This document shows, piece after piece, positions 40,977 to 49,409 of a stretch of 64,000 nt of DNA (positions are counted from its first letter, which is position 1; every line of letters starts with the position of its first letter). Origin of the DNA: Enterobacter sp. ENT03. GTDB lineage: Bacteria; Pseudomonadota; Gammaproteobacteria; Enterobacterales; Enterobacteriaceae. A program made the translations under genes and the position numbers. Below the pieces are notes generated by a model. The model searched no databases, was not told where the DNA came from, and saw only the letters and a program-made list of their open reading frames with translations. The DNA is taken from positions 558,001 to 622,000 of the forward strand of contig NZ_JAHUXA010000001.1 in assembly GCF_019218745.1 (NCBI RefSeq), written 5' to 3'.

Positions 40977-41136
40977 GCGCTGTGAGCTGGTGTGGTTGCT
41001 CAGGGTTAAGCTTATTACGCAGGGTTTGAACGTTCATGCCTGCACGTTCTGCCAGCTTCGCCATATTGTGGCGCAGCGCGAAGGTCCGGCATGCTTCATT
41101 GAAGTGAGGATGTTTTGATATGCGATAGTCAAACAT
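40977..41136 (-). pseudogene. 186-type CII-like regulator (CP76 family), 5' fragment
   Basis: About 53 codons from MFDYRISKHPHFNEACRTFA to LRNKLNPEQPHQLT match the phage 186 CII-type regulator, including its helix-turn-helix. The sequence then passes into the tail-fibre assembly fragment in a different frame, so the chimeric frame runs on to a stop at 40894 with meaningless residues. The full protein is about 170 residues. The fragment cannot act as CII. Confidence 0.82.
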
Positions 41137-41168
41137 AGTCAGTTGCTCCGTGAAGTCTCAAAATAGAA

Positions 41169-41390
41169 CTAGCTGATAGTCACATTGCAATCAGAAAGGG
41201 CGTCGACAGTCATCGCAGCGATGTTAATCATCACTTTTTCACGCTTTTTATCCTTGCGTAGGCGATGACGAAGCAATCGACCATTTGCAAGCATGTCATT
41301 GATGGTGTCGATAGATAACCCAGTGAGTTCACTATATCTTTCAATAGTGACGTGGGGGGTAATGAGAGTGATTGAAATGTTAGGTCTCAT
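41169..41390 (-). CDS. Small phage regulator, Cox/Apl type
   Basis: This 73-residue basic protein has a likely winged-helix or helix-turn-helix segment (HVTIERYSELTGLSIDTIND). Its position and strand, divergent from the CI repressor and before cII, are those of Cox (P2) or Apl (186), which act as excisionase and early-lytic regulator. The ATG at 41390 is preferred to 41414 because GAGGAA precedes it. Identity is inferred mostly from position. Confidence 0.6.
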   Translation of the reverse strand: MRPNISITLITPHVTIERYSELTGLSIDTINDMLANGRLLRHRLRKDKKREKVMINIAAMTVDALSDCNVTIS

Positions 41391-41434
41391 GATGCAACAT
41401 TCCTCGTTTAGCAATGATTAATCAGGATGAATAC

Positions 41435-41474
41435 TGATCGTTTGTATTTTGTGAACACGATAAACATACGATCA
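41435..41474. promoter_or_regulatory. Candidate CI operator, inverted repeat
   Basis: TGATCGTTTGTA (41435-41446) and AACATACGATCA (41463-41474) are inverted copies matching at 10 of 12 positions with a 16-base gap. They lie in the 125-base divergent region between the cox/apl-type gene and cI, where repressor operators and both promoters are expected. Confidence 0.5.
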
Positions 41475-41515
41475 CATCATGAAATCGTAAAGGTAAAAGT
41501 TCACCTGGAGTGACC

Positions 41516-42088
41516 ATGAATTTGGAAAAAGGCGGCCGTGGTGCCATAGAGCGTATGGTTGAAGCTTATGGTTTTAAGACAAGACAAGCTTTGTGCGACC
41601 ATTTGAGGATTTCGAAAAGTACCTTGGCAACACGCTATATGCGGGACTCTTTTCCGGCTGAATGGGTGATTCAGTGCGCCTTAGAGACTGGTACGTCATT
41701 GAGTTGGCTGACTAATGGTTACGGAATCAAAGATGGTTCACAAAATACAAACATTAAAGAACTTCCGCTGAAAACTCTTTATAGTGGTGAACTTTGTCTT
41801 GAAGGGTCCTATGTTTTTGATGAAAAATTTCTTCCTAAAACTTTAAAAAACCCAATAGTTGTTGTTGTTGATAGTTCCAAATACATTTGTGATATTAATA
41901 ATGATGATGTACGTGACGGAAAATGGATTGTTAATATTGATGGTGAAGTATTAATGAGAACAATTACACGTCTACCCGGCAGGCGCCTTCATGTGGAAGG
42001 TGGTATATCTCCTTTCGAATGCGCATTAGAAGATATAACGATTGTAGCAAAAATCGTTATGGCATGTATTGAATACAATTCACTATAA
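41516..42088 (+). CDS. 186-type CI phage repressor
   Basis: This 190-residue protein has an N-terminal helix-turn-helix (GFKTRQALCDHLRISKSTLATRYMR, about 20-45) and a 186 CI-type C-terminal oligomerisation domain (FDEKFLPKTLKNPIVVVVDSS onward). There is no LexA-like Ser-Lys cleavage pair that I can see, as in 186 CI, which is relieved by antirepressor rather than self-cleavage. The ATG at 41516 has GGAG at good spacing; a GTG two codons earlier is possible. The gene is intact, so superinfection immunity could persist. The HEPN-type gene follows after 51 bases on the same strand. Confidence 0.82.
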   Translation: MNLEKGGRGAIERMVEAYGFKTRQALCDHLRISKSTLATRYMRDSFPAEWVIQCALETGTSLSWLTNGYGIKDGSQNTNIKELPLKTLYSGELCLEGSYVFDEKFLPKTLKNPIVVVVDSSKYICDINNDDVRDGKWIVNIDGEVLMRTITRLPGRRLHVEGGISPFECALEDITIVAKIVMACIEYNSL

Positions 42089-42139
42089 ATAAAAAATAGG
42101 CCTTAGCCAAAATCAACCACCTGAACAAGGAACTATCTA

Positions 42140-43396
42140 ATGGATGAATGTATAGTTGAAATGTTACTAATAGTGAATAAAGATACCTCCTTTGGTCGCT
42201 CTCCGTCAGCCTATAAAAAAATAATTGAGGCCAGTGAGGAAGTCACATTTTCACCAAAAAAGTTAAACTTCAAAGAGCAGTTATTCAATTGTGAAATATC
42301 AGAATATGGAAACAACAAAGAATCTTTATTTGTAAAGCTAACACTTTGCGATGTCAATGAACACAATTTAATTACTTTTTCAAAATTAATAAGACTATTC
42401 AAAAAAATTTCTAGCGAAAGTAAATTGGGCAGCACTCAAATCATTTGGGATGATATAAGCAAGTATTACTCAATTCAGGCTTACCCATTAATTCATGAAA
42501 TTGAAAATCTCATGAGGAAATTAATAACAAAATTCATGATACATAATGTTGGATTATCCTGGACAGAAGACTCAGTGCCGAAGGAATTTTCAGGAGCATT
42601 AAAAAAATCGGAAAAAAACACTGATTACAATGAACACAATTTAATGTATCAAGTTGATTTCATTGAATTATCAGACTTCTTATTCAAATCCTACCGAGAG
42701 CTTGAAATGGCAGATTTGATTCGAACATTAGCTCCACTTGAATTTAAAGACTTTAACAGTGACATATTCTCAGAATTGAAAAAAATAGTTCCCAGAACAA
42801 ACTGGGAAAAATTCTTTGAGTCAAATGTCGACGCAAAATCTGACACTATAATAAAAAATTGGAGTATATTGTATCGACTCAGATGCAAAGTTGCTCATAA
42901 TAGAGATTTCACAAAACAGAATCTTGATGAAGTAATTCGCTTAACGGAAATATTGAAACCAGTTCTAAAAAAAGCAATTGATAAAACTGAGACTCTAACT
43001 ATTGATCCGAAGGAAAAAGAAGAATTAACATCCCAGTTCGAGAATGAGTTTTCTAACAATTCTAAAAGTGATGAAGAACTTTTCAAAGATAGAGTGCTTG
43101 AATTATATCTACAAATAAGAAATTTATATCAACTTACACATCCAGATGATGAAAACTTCAATAGCTATTACAAAATAATACAAACAACGTTCCAAAATGT
43201 TTTGCATGATGAAAAATTCAAGGCAGAAGATGTGATGCATTTAATTAATATCTCTACAAATGACGATACTCTAAGTAAATGCGATAACTTCGAGATACAT
43301 GATTTAATGAATTTGTGTCATTCTATTAAAGAACTTGTTAACTTCAAGATATCAAGTATTGAGGCTGAGTTAGATGAAGCAGATAAAAATGAATGA
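42140..43396 (+). CDS. HEPN-motif protein, candidate phage-defence gene
   Basis: This 418-residue, strongly AT-rich cytoplasmic protein has no family I can name with certainty. A segment YPLIHEIENLMRKLITKF (about 118-135) followed later by ILYRLRCKVAHNRDF is typical of HEPN/Apea-like domains. R248 and H253 form the R-x4-H ribonuclease motif. The C-terminal 150 residues are helical, acidic and rich in Glu/Asp/Lys. It lies between the CI repressor and integrase, where 186/P2-like prophages carry accessory cargo, on the CI strand with its own AAGGA ribosome site. Expression from the CI promoter in the lysogen is likely. A role as an infection-triggered RNase is inference. Confidence 0.6.
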   Translation: MDECIVEMLLIVNKDTSFGRSPSAYKKIIEASEEVTFSPKKLNFKEQLFNCEISEYGNNKESLFVKLTLCDVNEHNLITFSKLIRLFKKISSESKLGSTQIIWDDISKYYSIQAYPLIHEIENLMRKLITKFMIHNVGLSWTEDSVPKEFSGALKKSEKNTDYNEHNLMYQVDFIELSDFLFKSYRELEMADLIRTLAPLEFKDFNSDIFSELKKIVPRTNWEKFFESNVDAKSDTIIKNWSILYRLRCKVAHNRDFTKQNLDEVIRLTEILKPVLKKAIDKTETLTIDPKEKEELTSQFENEFSNNSKSDEELFKDRVLELYLQIRNLYQLTHPDDENFNSYYKIIQTTFQNVLHDEKFKAEDVMHLINISTNDDTLSKCDNFEIHDLMNLCHSIKELVNFKISSIEAELDEADKNE

Positions 43397-43481
43397 TATT
43401 GTTTTATCTAATAGTTATCAAACATTGATCACTGTTCAAATATACAGTTGAATTTAGCCCTTAGACATGAGGGATTTTTTT

Positions 43482-44495
43482 ATGGCAATACGAAAACTCG
43501 ACACAGGAAAATGGATTTGCGAATGCTACCGCGCAGGGCGCAGCGGACGCCGCGTGCGTAAACAGTTCGCCACCAAAGGCTAAACGATGGCTTTTGATCG
43601 TCACACGATGGATGAGGTAGAGGTTAAGCCCTGGCTCGGTGAATCGATAGACCGTCGGACTCTCAAAGACGTCGTTGAACTCTGGTTCAAACTGCACGGC
43701 AAATCCCTTACCGCTGGCGAGCATGGTTAAGACAAGCTGGTCCTGATGGTAGCTGCACTCGGAAACCCTCTTGCTACAGATCTCAGCTCGAAATTGTTCG
43801 CGCATTATCGTGACAAACGCCTGACGGGTGAAATCTATTTCAGTGAGAAGTGGAAGAATGGAAGAATGGAAGAAGAGTGCCAGCCCGGTAGTAACCATCA
43901 ATCTTGAGCAAAGCTATTGAGCGGTGTGCTTAGCGAGCTGGTCCGTCTGGGAGAATGGGCAGCACCGAACCCATTGGAGAACATGCGTAAGTTCACTATT
44001 GCCAAAAAAGAAATGGCCTGGCTGATGCATGAACAAATCACAGAGCTTCTGTACGACTGCCAACGCCAAAGCGGCCCTCGCTCTGGTTGTTAAGATCTGC
44101 CTGAGCGCCGGTACACGCTGGCGCGAAGCAGTGACCTCACGCGCGCTCAGGTTACAAAGTACCGAATCACGTTCGTCAGGACCAAAGGCAAAAAGAACCG
44201 AAGCATTCCGATTAGCAAAGAGCTTTACGAGGAAATCATTGCCCTGGACGGCTTCAAGTTCTTTACGGATTGCTACTTCCAATTTTTGTCTGTGATGGAC
44301 AAAACCTCCATCGTGCTTCCTCGTGGCCAGCTTACCCACGTTCTGCGCCACACGTTCGCAGCACACTTTATGATGTCGGGCGGCAATATCCTTGCCCTGC
44401 TGAAAATCATCGGCCATCACGACATAAAAATGACCATGCGCTATGCTCACCTGGCCCCTGATCACCTTGAAACCGTGTTGCGCTTTAACCCTTGA
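43482..44495 (+). pseudogene. P2-family tyrosine integrase, degenerate
   Basis: The remnant starts MAIRKLDTGKWICECYRAG and ends HHDIKMTMRYAHLAPDHLE...FNP at 44495. Catalytic elements remain recognisable in scattered frames: GTRWREA (box I Arg), HVLRHTFAAHF (His-x-x-Arg) and RYAHLAP (nucleophile Tyr). In-frame stops occur at 43581 and 43728, an eight-base tandem duplication GAATGGAA near 43856-43871 accompanies a frameshift, and further shifts follow near 43915 and 44080. No functional integrase can be made, so the element is immobile unless helped in trans. Confidence 0.9.
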
Positions 44496-44514
44496 GCAAC
44501 CTTGAGTGCATAAG

Positions 44515-44922
44515 TCATTTGCCTGGGTAATATAACGTCACCAGCAAAATCGCCACATTGATGTACTGTGCCAACTTGTAGATGCACCGATCAATTCTTT
44601 CCGTAAGAGTGTTACCCTTGTATGTCTGGATATTCCAGCCACCTCGCCCTAATGTAACTGTTAGTGCAATGTATGCAGACTCTGCTTTAACGCAATTGAT
44701 AAATGTCGGCTCTATCCGCCATTCATACCAGATGCCAACCATGACAACAGCGAAAAATACAAAATTGGTCGCTGCAGCCGAGTGGAGTTTTTTCCGTAAT
44801 CCTTGAGACGAATCACTAAAATTAGGGTTGTCGTACTCATCAGGTAGAAATTTCTTAACGTAGCACTCAAAACCCTTGCTAGGGCCAAACAACAATAACA
44901 TAGAGGCTATTAACAGCTTCAT
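44515..44922 (-). CDS. Unrecognised small membrane protein beside attR
   Basis: This 135-residue protein has an N-terminal hydrophobic stretch (LLIASMLLLFG), a central helix (TNFVFFAVVMVGIWYEW) and a C-terminal helix (INVAILLVTLYYPG). A charged loop lies between the first two (FLPDEYDNPNFSDSSQGLRKKL). I do not recognise a family. It lies between the integrase remnant and attR on the opposite strand, inside the element, so it is probably phage cargo. No clear ribosome site is visible. Confidence 0.5.
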   Translation of the reverse strand: MKLLIASMLLLFGPSKGFECYVKKFLPDEYDNPNFSDSSQGLRKKLHSAAATNFVFFAVVMVGIWYEWRIEPTFINCVKAESAYIALTVTLGRGGWNIQTYKGNTLTERIDRCIYKLAQYINVAILLVTLYYPGK

Positions 44923-45000
44923 GGCTTATCCGGGGTAAACTAATCATTGGAGCGAAGTATAAACTTTCGCTTATAGTCAGAAATAAGCAATGAATGCCAG

Positions 45001-45022
45001 TGGCGACAAAATGGCGGCAGCG
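45001..45022 (+). repeat. Right copy of 22-bp direct repeat, possible integrase arm site
   Basis: It is identical to 37617-37638 and in the same orientation, 96 bases inside attR. Two octamers TGGCGACA and TGGCGGCA are spaced 11 bases apart. Confidence 0.6.
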
Positions 45023-45117
45023 GTTGGCATTGCCCCGTAATCGCCACTCCTTACCACTAACCTAACTTATTGCTTATTACGCAAATCATTGTTTTCACTA
45101 ACCAATTTACATAATTT

Positions 45118-45137
45118 TTTTTTGTTGCCTGAAATTT
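45118..45137 (+). other. attR core of the 186/P2-like prophage
   Basis: It is an exact copy of 37553-37572, preceded here by three further T. Host sequence resumes at 45138. Confidence 0.85.
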
Positions 45138-45213
45138 GTGACAAGATGATATGGATCTGAGGTGCGCGGGTTTCCTCACCCGGATGTCCTGTTTTCTTTA
45201 GCAAGGAAGCATC

Positions 45214-45954
45214 ATGAAAAGTTTTGATTCTGTGGCAGATATTATCACCAATGAATTCCTCACCTCGCCGCTGGGTACGTTAACCAGTATCTTTAGCGTG
45301 ATTGGTGGTATTTACGCAGCTTTCCTGCTGGTTAAAAAATTCCTTAATACGCCGATAAAAGGCAAATCGGAATTTCTTTCGCAAGCGGGTGTACCGGCGT
45401 GGCCGCTGCGACTTTTCTATGTCAGCCTGCCGCTGAATACTGTTCCCAGAAATACCCGCACCGATCTCTTCTTTGGTTTTCTGCTGATTTTCGTAGGCCT
45501 GGGTGGCGCGTCTTTCCTCTCCATTATGCACATCAAAACCCTGCGCACGCCGCCGGACTCGACGTTGCTGGTGTATAAACCTACTGATGAATTCTTTTAT
45601 TTGACCCATGGCAGAGCTAAAACGGCGTCTCTGCTTCCTCGTCACACCTTAACCCTGACGAGCGAGCAGTGTGACAAGATGCCGGTTGACATACTGGCGC
45701 AAAAAAGCAGGCTGTCTGCAGATCTGACGGGGTTTATTTGCGACATGTTCCAGAAAAAAGAACATACCCACTCTATATCGAATGAAATTACCCACTTCAG
45801 GAAAACCAAAGGCACGCTTTATTCCGTGCTAAGCCTCTTCGAAACAGGTTTATTCTGGCTGGCTGTCAGCACGCTATTAACGCTCTATTACCGTAATGTT
45901 GTCAGGAAACATATTATCGAGCAGCATAAAAAAGCCGAAAGTTATCTGACGTAA
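45214..45954 (+). CDS. Unrecognised membrane protein (246 aa)
   Basis: A good AAGGA ribosome site precedes a 246-residue protein with an N-terminal helix (TLTSIFSVIGGIYAAFLLV), a second (LFFGFLLIFVGLGGASFLSI) and a C-terminal one (ETGLFWLAVSTLLTLYY) ending in a charged cytoplasmic tail. A middle domain of about 90 residues carries no motif I know. It lies outside the attR core, so it is host sequence rather than phage. It occupies the position where E. coli has rcdA next to rybB. It could be an older insertion. Confidence 0.65.
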   Translation: MKSFDSVADIITNEFLTSPLGTLTSIFSVIGGIYAAFLLVKKFLNTPIKGKSEFLSQAGVPAWPLRLFYVSLPLNTVPRNTRTDLFFGFLLIFVGLGGASFLSIMHIKTLRTPPDSTLLVYKPTDEFFYLTHGRAKTASLLPRHTLTLTSEQCDKMPVDILAQKSRLSADLTGFICDMFQKKEHTHSISNEITHFRKTKGTLYSVLSLFETGLFWLAVSTLLTLYYRNVVRKHIIEQHKKAESYLT

Positions 45955-46056
45955 TCATAAATAACGTTACTCCTCTGACGTTATGCCCCATTGTCTGCCC
46001 GCATCCCCCATAACCGACTAAGGTTAACAGACCCTAATCTGTCTGACGGAGCTGAC

Positions 46057-46845
46057 ATGAAATTCCCCCTGTACCTTCTTACCGCCGTTATTCTTTCTGG
46101 CTGCGGCGGCAACAGTTCCCCCTCGAAAGTCACTGCGCCGGGGGCGGAAACCTCCGGCACGTTACAGCTGCTGGATTCCGGCGCAGGCGTGATGCAGTCC
46201 CGGCCGCCAATTGATGCCATCAATACTTATCTCGACGGTTTCCACTTTTATAACGGCGATCAGAATGGTCAGATGGAAGCGCACCATTACGTCAGCGTAT
46301 TAAATGAAGACGTGATGCAGGCGGTGATTTATGACGGTAATACCCGCGACGCCAAACTGATGGGCGTGGAATACATCATCAGCGAACGGCTGTTCAATAC
46401 CCTGCCACCGGACGAGAAAAAACTCTGGCACAGCCACCGGCATGAAGTGATGTCCGGCAGCCTGATTGGCCCTGGTCTGCCCAAACCTGCCGAAAAGGCG
46501 CTGATGAATAAGATCGTCAACACTTACGGCAAAACCTGGCACACCTGGCACACCGACCGGGACAAAACCCTGCCACTGGGCATCCCGGCGCTGATGATGG
46601 GCTTCACGGCTGACGGTCAGCTCGATCCCGCGCTGCTTGCCGAACGCGACCGCCTTTTCGATGTGGATACCAACGCCATCCGCGAGTCGCGCCGCGATCT
46701 GGATGCGCATCCTGTCGCACCGGGCGCTGATGCCTGGCAGCACGGAGAGGTGATCCAGTTAAAACGTGGACAGGGCGGCGGTGAGCACGCGCACGGCAAA
46801 ACGCGCTTTGCGCCAGCGGAAAACCCCCCGGCGACTGTTCAATAA
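46057..46845 (+). CDS. OBAP-family (DUF1264) lipoprotein
   Basis: This 262-residue protein has a lipoprotein signal (YLLTAVILSGC, lipidated Cys12). The mature domain is of the DUF1264 / oil-body-associated protein family: DGFHFYNGDQNGQMEAHHYV, then VEYIISERLFNTLPPDEKKLWHSH and KTWHTWHTDRDKTLPLGIPALMMGFT. The many His residues suggest metal binding. The bacterial role is unknown. The ATG at 46057 has GGAG upstream and starts the signal peptide; the longer frame lacks one. It lies 70 bases before ybjJ in the same direction. Confidence 0.75.
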   Translation: MKFPLYLLTAVILSGCGGNSSPSKVTAPGAETSGTLQLLDSGAGVMQSRPPIDAINTYLDGFHFYNGDQNGQMEAHHYVSVLNEDVMQAVIYDGNTRDAKLMGVEYIISERLFNTLPPDEKKLWHSHRHEVMSGSLIGPGLPKPAEKALMNKIVNTYGKTWHTWHTDRDKTLPLGIPALMMGFTADGQLDPALLAERDRLFDVDTNAIRESRRDLDAHPVAPGADAWQHGEVIQLKRGQGGGEHAHGKTRFAPAENPPATVQ

Positions 46846-46915
46846 TAATTAACATTGCGGGTTTACCCTCTTTTGCAGAATGCCGTACACTTTTGCCTCA
46901 CAACGGAGATTTTGC

Positions 46916-48124
46916 ATGAACGCACTGACGCATTCGCCGCGCAAGGCACTGCAACGCCGCACCTGGGCGTTATTTATGTTTTTCTTTATTCCTGGGCTGT
47001 TAATGGCGTCATGGGCGACGCGCACCCCGGCGATCCGCGACACCCTGTCCGTCTCCACGGCGGGAATGGGCGTGGTGCTGTTCGGGCTGTCCGTCGGTTC
47101 AATGAGCGGCGTCCTCTCCTCTGGCTGGCTGGTCAAGCGCTTCGGTACCCGCAGCGTGATCCGCACCGCCATGTCCTTTAGCGTTGTCGGCATGGTTATC
47201 TTAAGCGTGGCGCTGTGGTTCGCGTCGCCGCTGCTGTTCGCCTGTGGACTGGCGGTATTTGGCGCGAGCCTCGGCTCGGCCGAAGTGGCGATTAACGTCG
47301 AAGGTGCGGCAGTGGAACAGGCGCTGGATAAAACCGTGCTGCCGATGATGCATGGCTTTTACAGCCTCGGCACGCTGGCGGGCGCGGGGGTCGGCATGGG
47401 GCTGACGGCGCTGGGCGTGAGCGCAAACCTGCACATTTTGCTGGCGGCGCTGGCGACCATTATGCCGATTATTATTTCCATCACCGCGATCCCCGACGGC
47501 ACCGGTAAAGGCTCCGGCGAGGAAAACGGTCATGGCGCGAAAGGCGTGCCTTTTTATCGCGACGGGCAACTGATGCTGATCGGCGTGGTGGTGCTGGCGA
47601 TGGCCTTTGCGGAAGGTTCCGCCAATGACTGGCTGCCGCTGCTGATGGTGGACGGACACGGCTTTAGCCCGACATCCGGATCGCTGATTTATACCGGCTT
47701 TACGCTGGGGATGACCGTCGGACGCTTTACCGGCGGCTGGTTTATCGATCGCTACAGCCGTGTCGCGGTGGTGCGCGCCAGTGCGCTGATGGGCGCGCTG
47801 GGCATTGCGTTGATCATCTTTGTGGACAGCGCCTGGGTGGCGGGCGTGTCGGTGATTTTGTGGGGGCTGGGCGCCTCGCTGGGCTTCCCGCTGACGATTT
47901 CAGCTGCCAGCGATACCGGCCCGGATGCACCGACGCGCGTCAGCGTGGTCGCCACCACCGGCTATCTGGCCTTTCTGGTGGGACCGCCGCTGCTGGGCTT
48001 CCTCGGCGAGCACTACGGCCTGCGCAGCGCGATGATGGTGGTGCTGGGGCTGGTGATTGTTGCCGCGCTGGTGGCCCGTGCGGTGGCGAAACCTGAGCCG
48101 CAAAACCAGCCGTGTGAGAATTAG
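46916..48124 (+). CDS. ybjJ: YbjJ, MFS transporter
   Basis: This 402-residue major facilitator with twelve hydrophobic helices is close to E. coli YbjJ ([36 protein letters not shown]). The substrate is unknown. The ATG at 46916 with CGGAGAT is chosen over an upstream ATG at 46880. In E. coli ybjI lies between ybjJ and the mdfA side and rcdA on the other; both are missing here. Confidence 0.93.
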   Translation: MNALTHSPRKALQRRTWALFMFFFIPGLLMASWATRTPAIRDTLSVSTAGMGVVLFGLSVGSMSGVLSSGWLVKRFGTRSVIRTAMSFSVVGMVILSVALWFASPLLFACGLAVFGASLGSAEVAINVEGAAVEQALDKTVLPMMHGFYSLGTLAGAGVGMGLTALGVSANLHILLAALATIMPIIISITAIPDGTGKGSGEENGHGAKGVPFYRDGQLMLIGVVVLAMAFAEGSANDWLPLLMVDGHGFSPTSGSLIYTGFTLGMTVGRFTGGWFIDRYSRVAVVRASALMGALGIALIIFVDSAWVAGVSVILWGLGASLGFPLTISAASDTGPDAPTRVSVVATTGYLAFLVGPPLLGFLGEHYGLRSAMMVVLGLVIVAALVARAVAKPEPQNQPCEN

Positions 48125-48133
48125 TACTGATTT

Positions 48134-48161
48134 GCCCGGCGGCGCAAGCTTGCCGGGCCTG
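48134..48161. repeat. REP unit between ybjJ and mdfA
   Basis: GCCCGGCGGCG...TTGCCGGGCCTGC forms a hairpin between the converging stops of ybjJ and mdfA. Confidence 0.7.
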
Positions 48162-48179
48162 CGGGTTTGTATCGATAGA

Positions 48180-49409
48180 TTAAGACAACGCATTACCGAC
48201 GGTTTTATCCTTCAGAAACACCACCATCAGCGCCAGCCAGATCAACCCGTTCGCCAGATTAAACAGGCTGAACAGGCCATTGCCGCCCGCCAGAAACGCA
48301 TGTTTACTGACTTCGATGCCGACGGTGAAAATCGCCATTTGCAGCATACCCATCGCGGCAGACACTGTCCCTTTACTCATGTCGCTGGCGAACAGCGTCA
48401 GGCGCACCAGCCCGGCGTTGGCAAGGCCAATACCAAAGGCATAAATACTCAGTCCGGCGGTCATCCACAAATAGGCATGGGATGACGCCACAGTTGCCAC
48501 CGCGGCCACCAGCAGCCCCGCCACAATCGGCCCGCCGCCCATGATAATCAGCGAGCGCACGGTACGGCGTGAGGTCAAACGCGCCAGCACCAGGTTACCG
48601 ATAATCAGCGCGCCAAAAATCGGCACCTGCAACAGGCCGTACTCATAGCTGGACATGCCTTCCGCGCTGATGATGATGATCGGCGACTGAGCGATCCACG
48701 CCAGCAGCGGCAGGCTGACAAAGCCCGTCGCCAGCGCGCCCGCCACGAAGCGGCCATTTTTCAGCACGGCTTTGTAATCCCGTCCCAGCGCGTTAAGGGA
48801 TAACGGCTCCCCCAGTCGCGTGGCGGTTTCCGGCATCGCGCGATACAGGCCGAAAAAGGCAATCGCCGCCAGTACCGCGAACAACACAAACATGCCTTCC
48901 CAGGGCGCAGCATGCACCCAGGCCGCGCCCACCAGCGGACCCAGCAAGGGGGCGATCAGCGCCACGTTCGCCATTAATGCGGTGATCTTGATACAGGTCG
49001 CCTCGTCAAAAGACTCCTGAATAGCGGCATAGCCCACGGCACCGATAAAGCACAGGCTCACCCCCTGTAAAAAGCGCAGCAAGGTGAACTGTTCGATGTC
49101 CTGGGCCAGCAGCGTCGCCAGACAGGTGACGATAAACCACACCACGCCGGTTAACATCACCGGGCGGCGGCCAATACGGTCCGACAGCGGCCCCAGCAGC
49201 CACTGTAAAAACATGCCGCCCGCCAGATAGGCGGTCATAGAGGTCGGTACCCACTCGATGCCGGCGTTGTACTGCTCAACGACCGCCAGCATGCCCGGCT
49301 GGATCATGTCGTTGGCGATATAAGTTGAGAATTCGTACAGGACCAGACAGAGCGGAAACAATAACGCCTGGCGTCCTAAACGGCGGCCAGGTAAAGCATG
49401 GTTTTGCAT
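48180..49409 (-). CDS. mdfA: MdfA, multidrug/proton antiporter (MFS)
   Basis: MdfA exports lipophilic cations, chloramphenicol and other drugs, and also supports alkaline pH tolerance. It has 409 residues and twelve helices. The membrane acidic residues E26 and D34, key for substrate and proton coupling, are present in [15 protein letters not shown]. Motif [15 protein letters not shown] follows helix 2. The start [14 protein letters not shown] matches E. coli MdfA; the frame open to 49499 is not used. Confidence 0.95.
   Translation of the reverse strand: MQNHALPGRRLGRQALLFPLCLVLYEFSTYIANDMIQPGMLAVVEQYNAGIEWVPTSMTAYLAGGMFLQWLLGPLSDRIGRRPVMLTGVVWFIVTCLATLLAQDIEQFTLLRFLQGVSLCFIGAVGYAAIQESFDEATCIKITALMANVALIAPLLGPLVGAAWVHAAPWEGMFVLFAVLAAIAFFGLYRAMPETATRLGEPLSLNALGRDYKAVLKNGRFVAGALATGFVSLPLLAWIAQSPIIIISAEGMSSYEYGLLQVPIFGALIIGNLVLARLTSRRTVRSLIIMGGGPIVAGLLVAAVATVASSHAYLWMTAGLSIYAFGIGLANAGLVRLTLFASDMSKGTVSAAMGMLQMAIFTVGIEVSKHAFLAGGNGLFSLFNLANGLIWLALMVVFLKDKTVGNALS

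Larger units (their letters stand above)
37553..45137. mobile_element. Decayed 186/P2-like prophage integrated at rybB
   Basis: This 7.6-kb element is bounded by 20-bp direct repeats. Order and strand match the ends of a 186/P2 prophage. Late tail genes (FI and the 3' part of a tail-fibre assembly gene) read leftward toward attL. At the right end cII and a cox/apl-type gene read leftward, and cI and int read rightward toward attR. Most of the genome (FII through ogr, and everything from cII through the tail-fibre assembly gene) is deleted. Integrase, FI, tfa and cII are all broken. Several accessory genes remain open, with base composition much more AT-rich than the flanks. Confidence 0.88.

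Noticed and set aside
40725-40985. 86-codon plus-strand frame near the tail-fibre fragment
   Set aside because: The minus strand over the same bases reads as a tail-fibre assembly C-terminus, which is far more protein-like.
43461-44465. Two minus-strand frames of 146 and 183 codons across the integrase remnant
   Set aside because: They lie antisense to recognisable integrase motifs (HVLRHTFAAHF, RYAHLAP) and show no family features.
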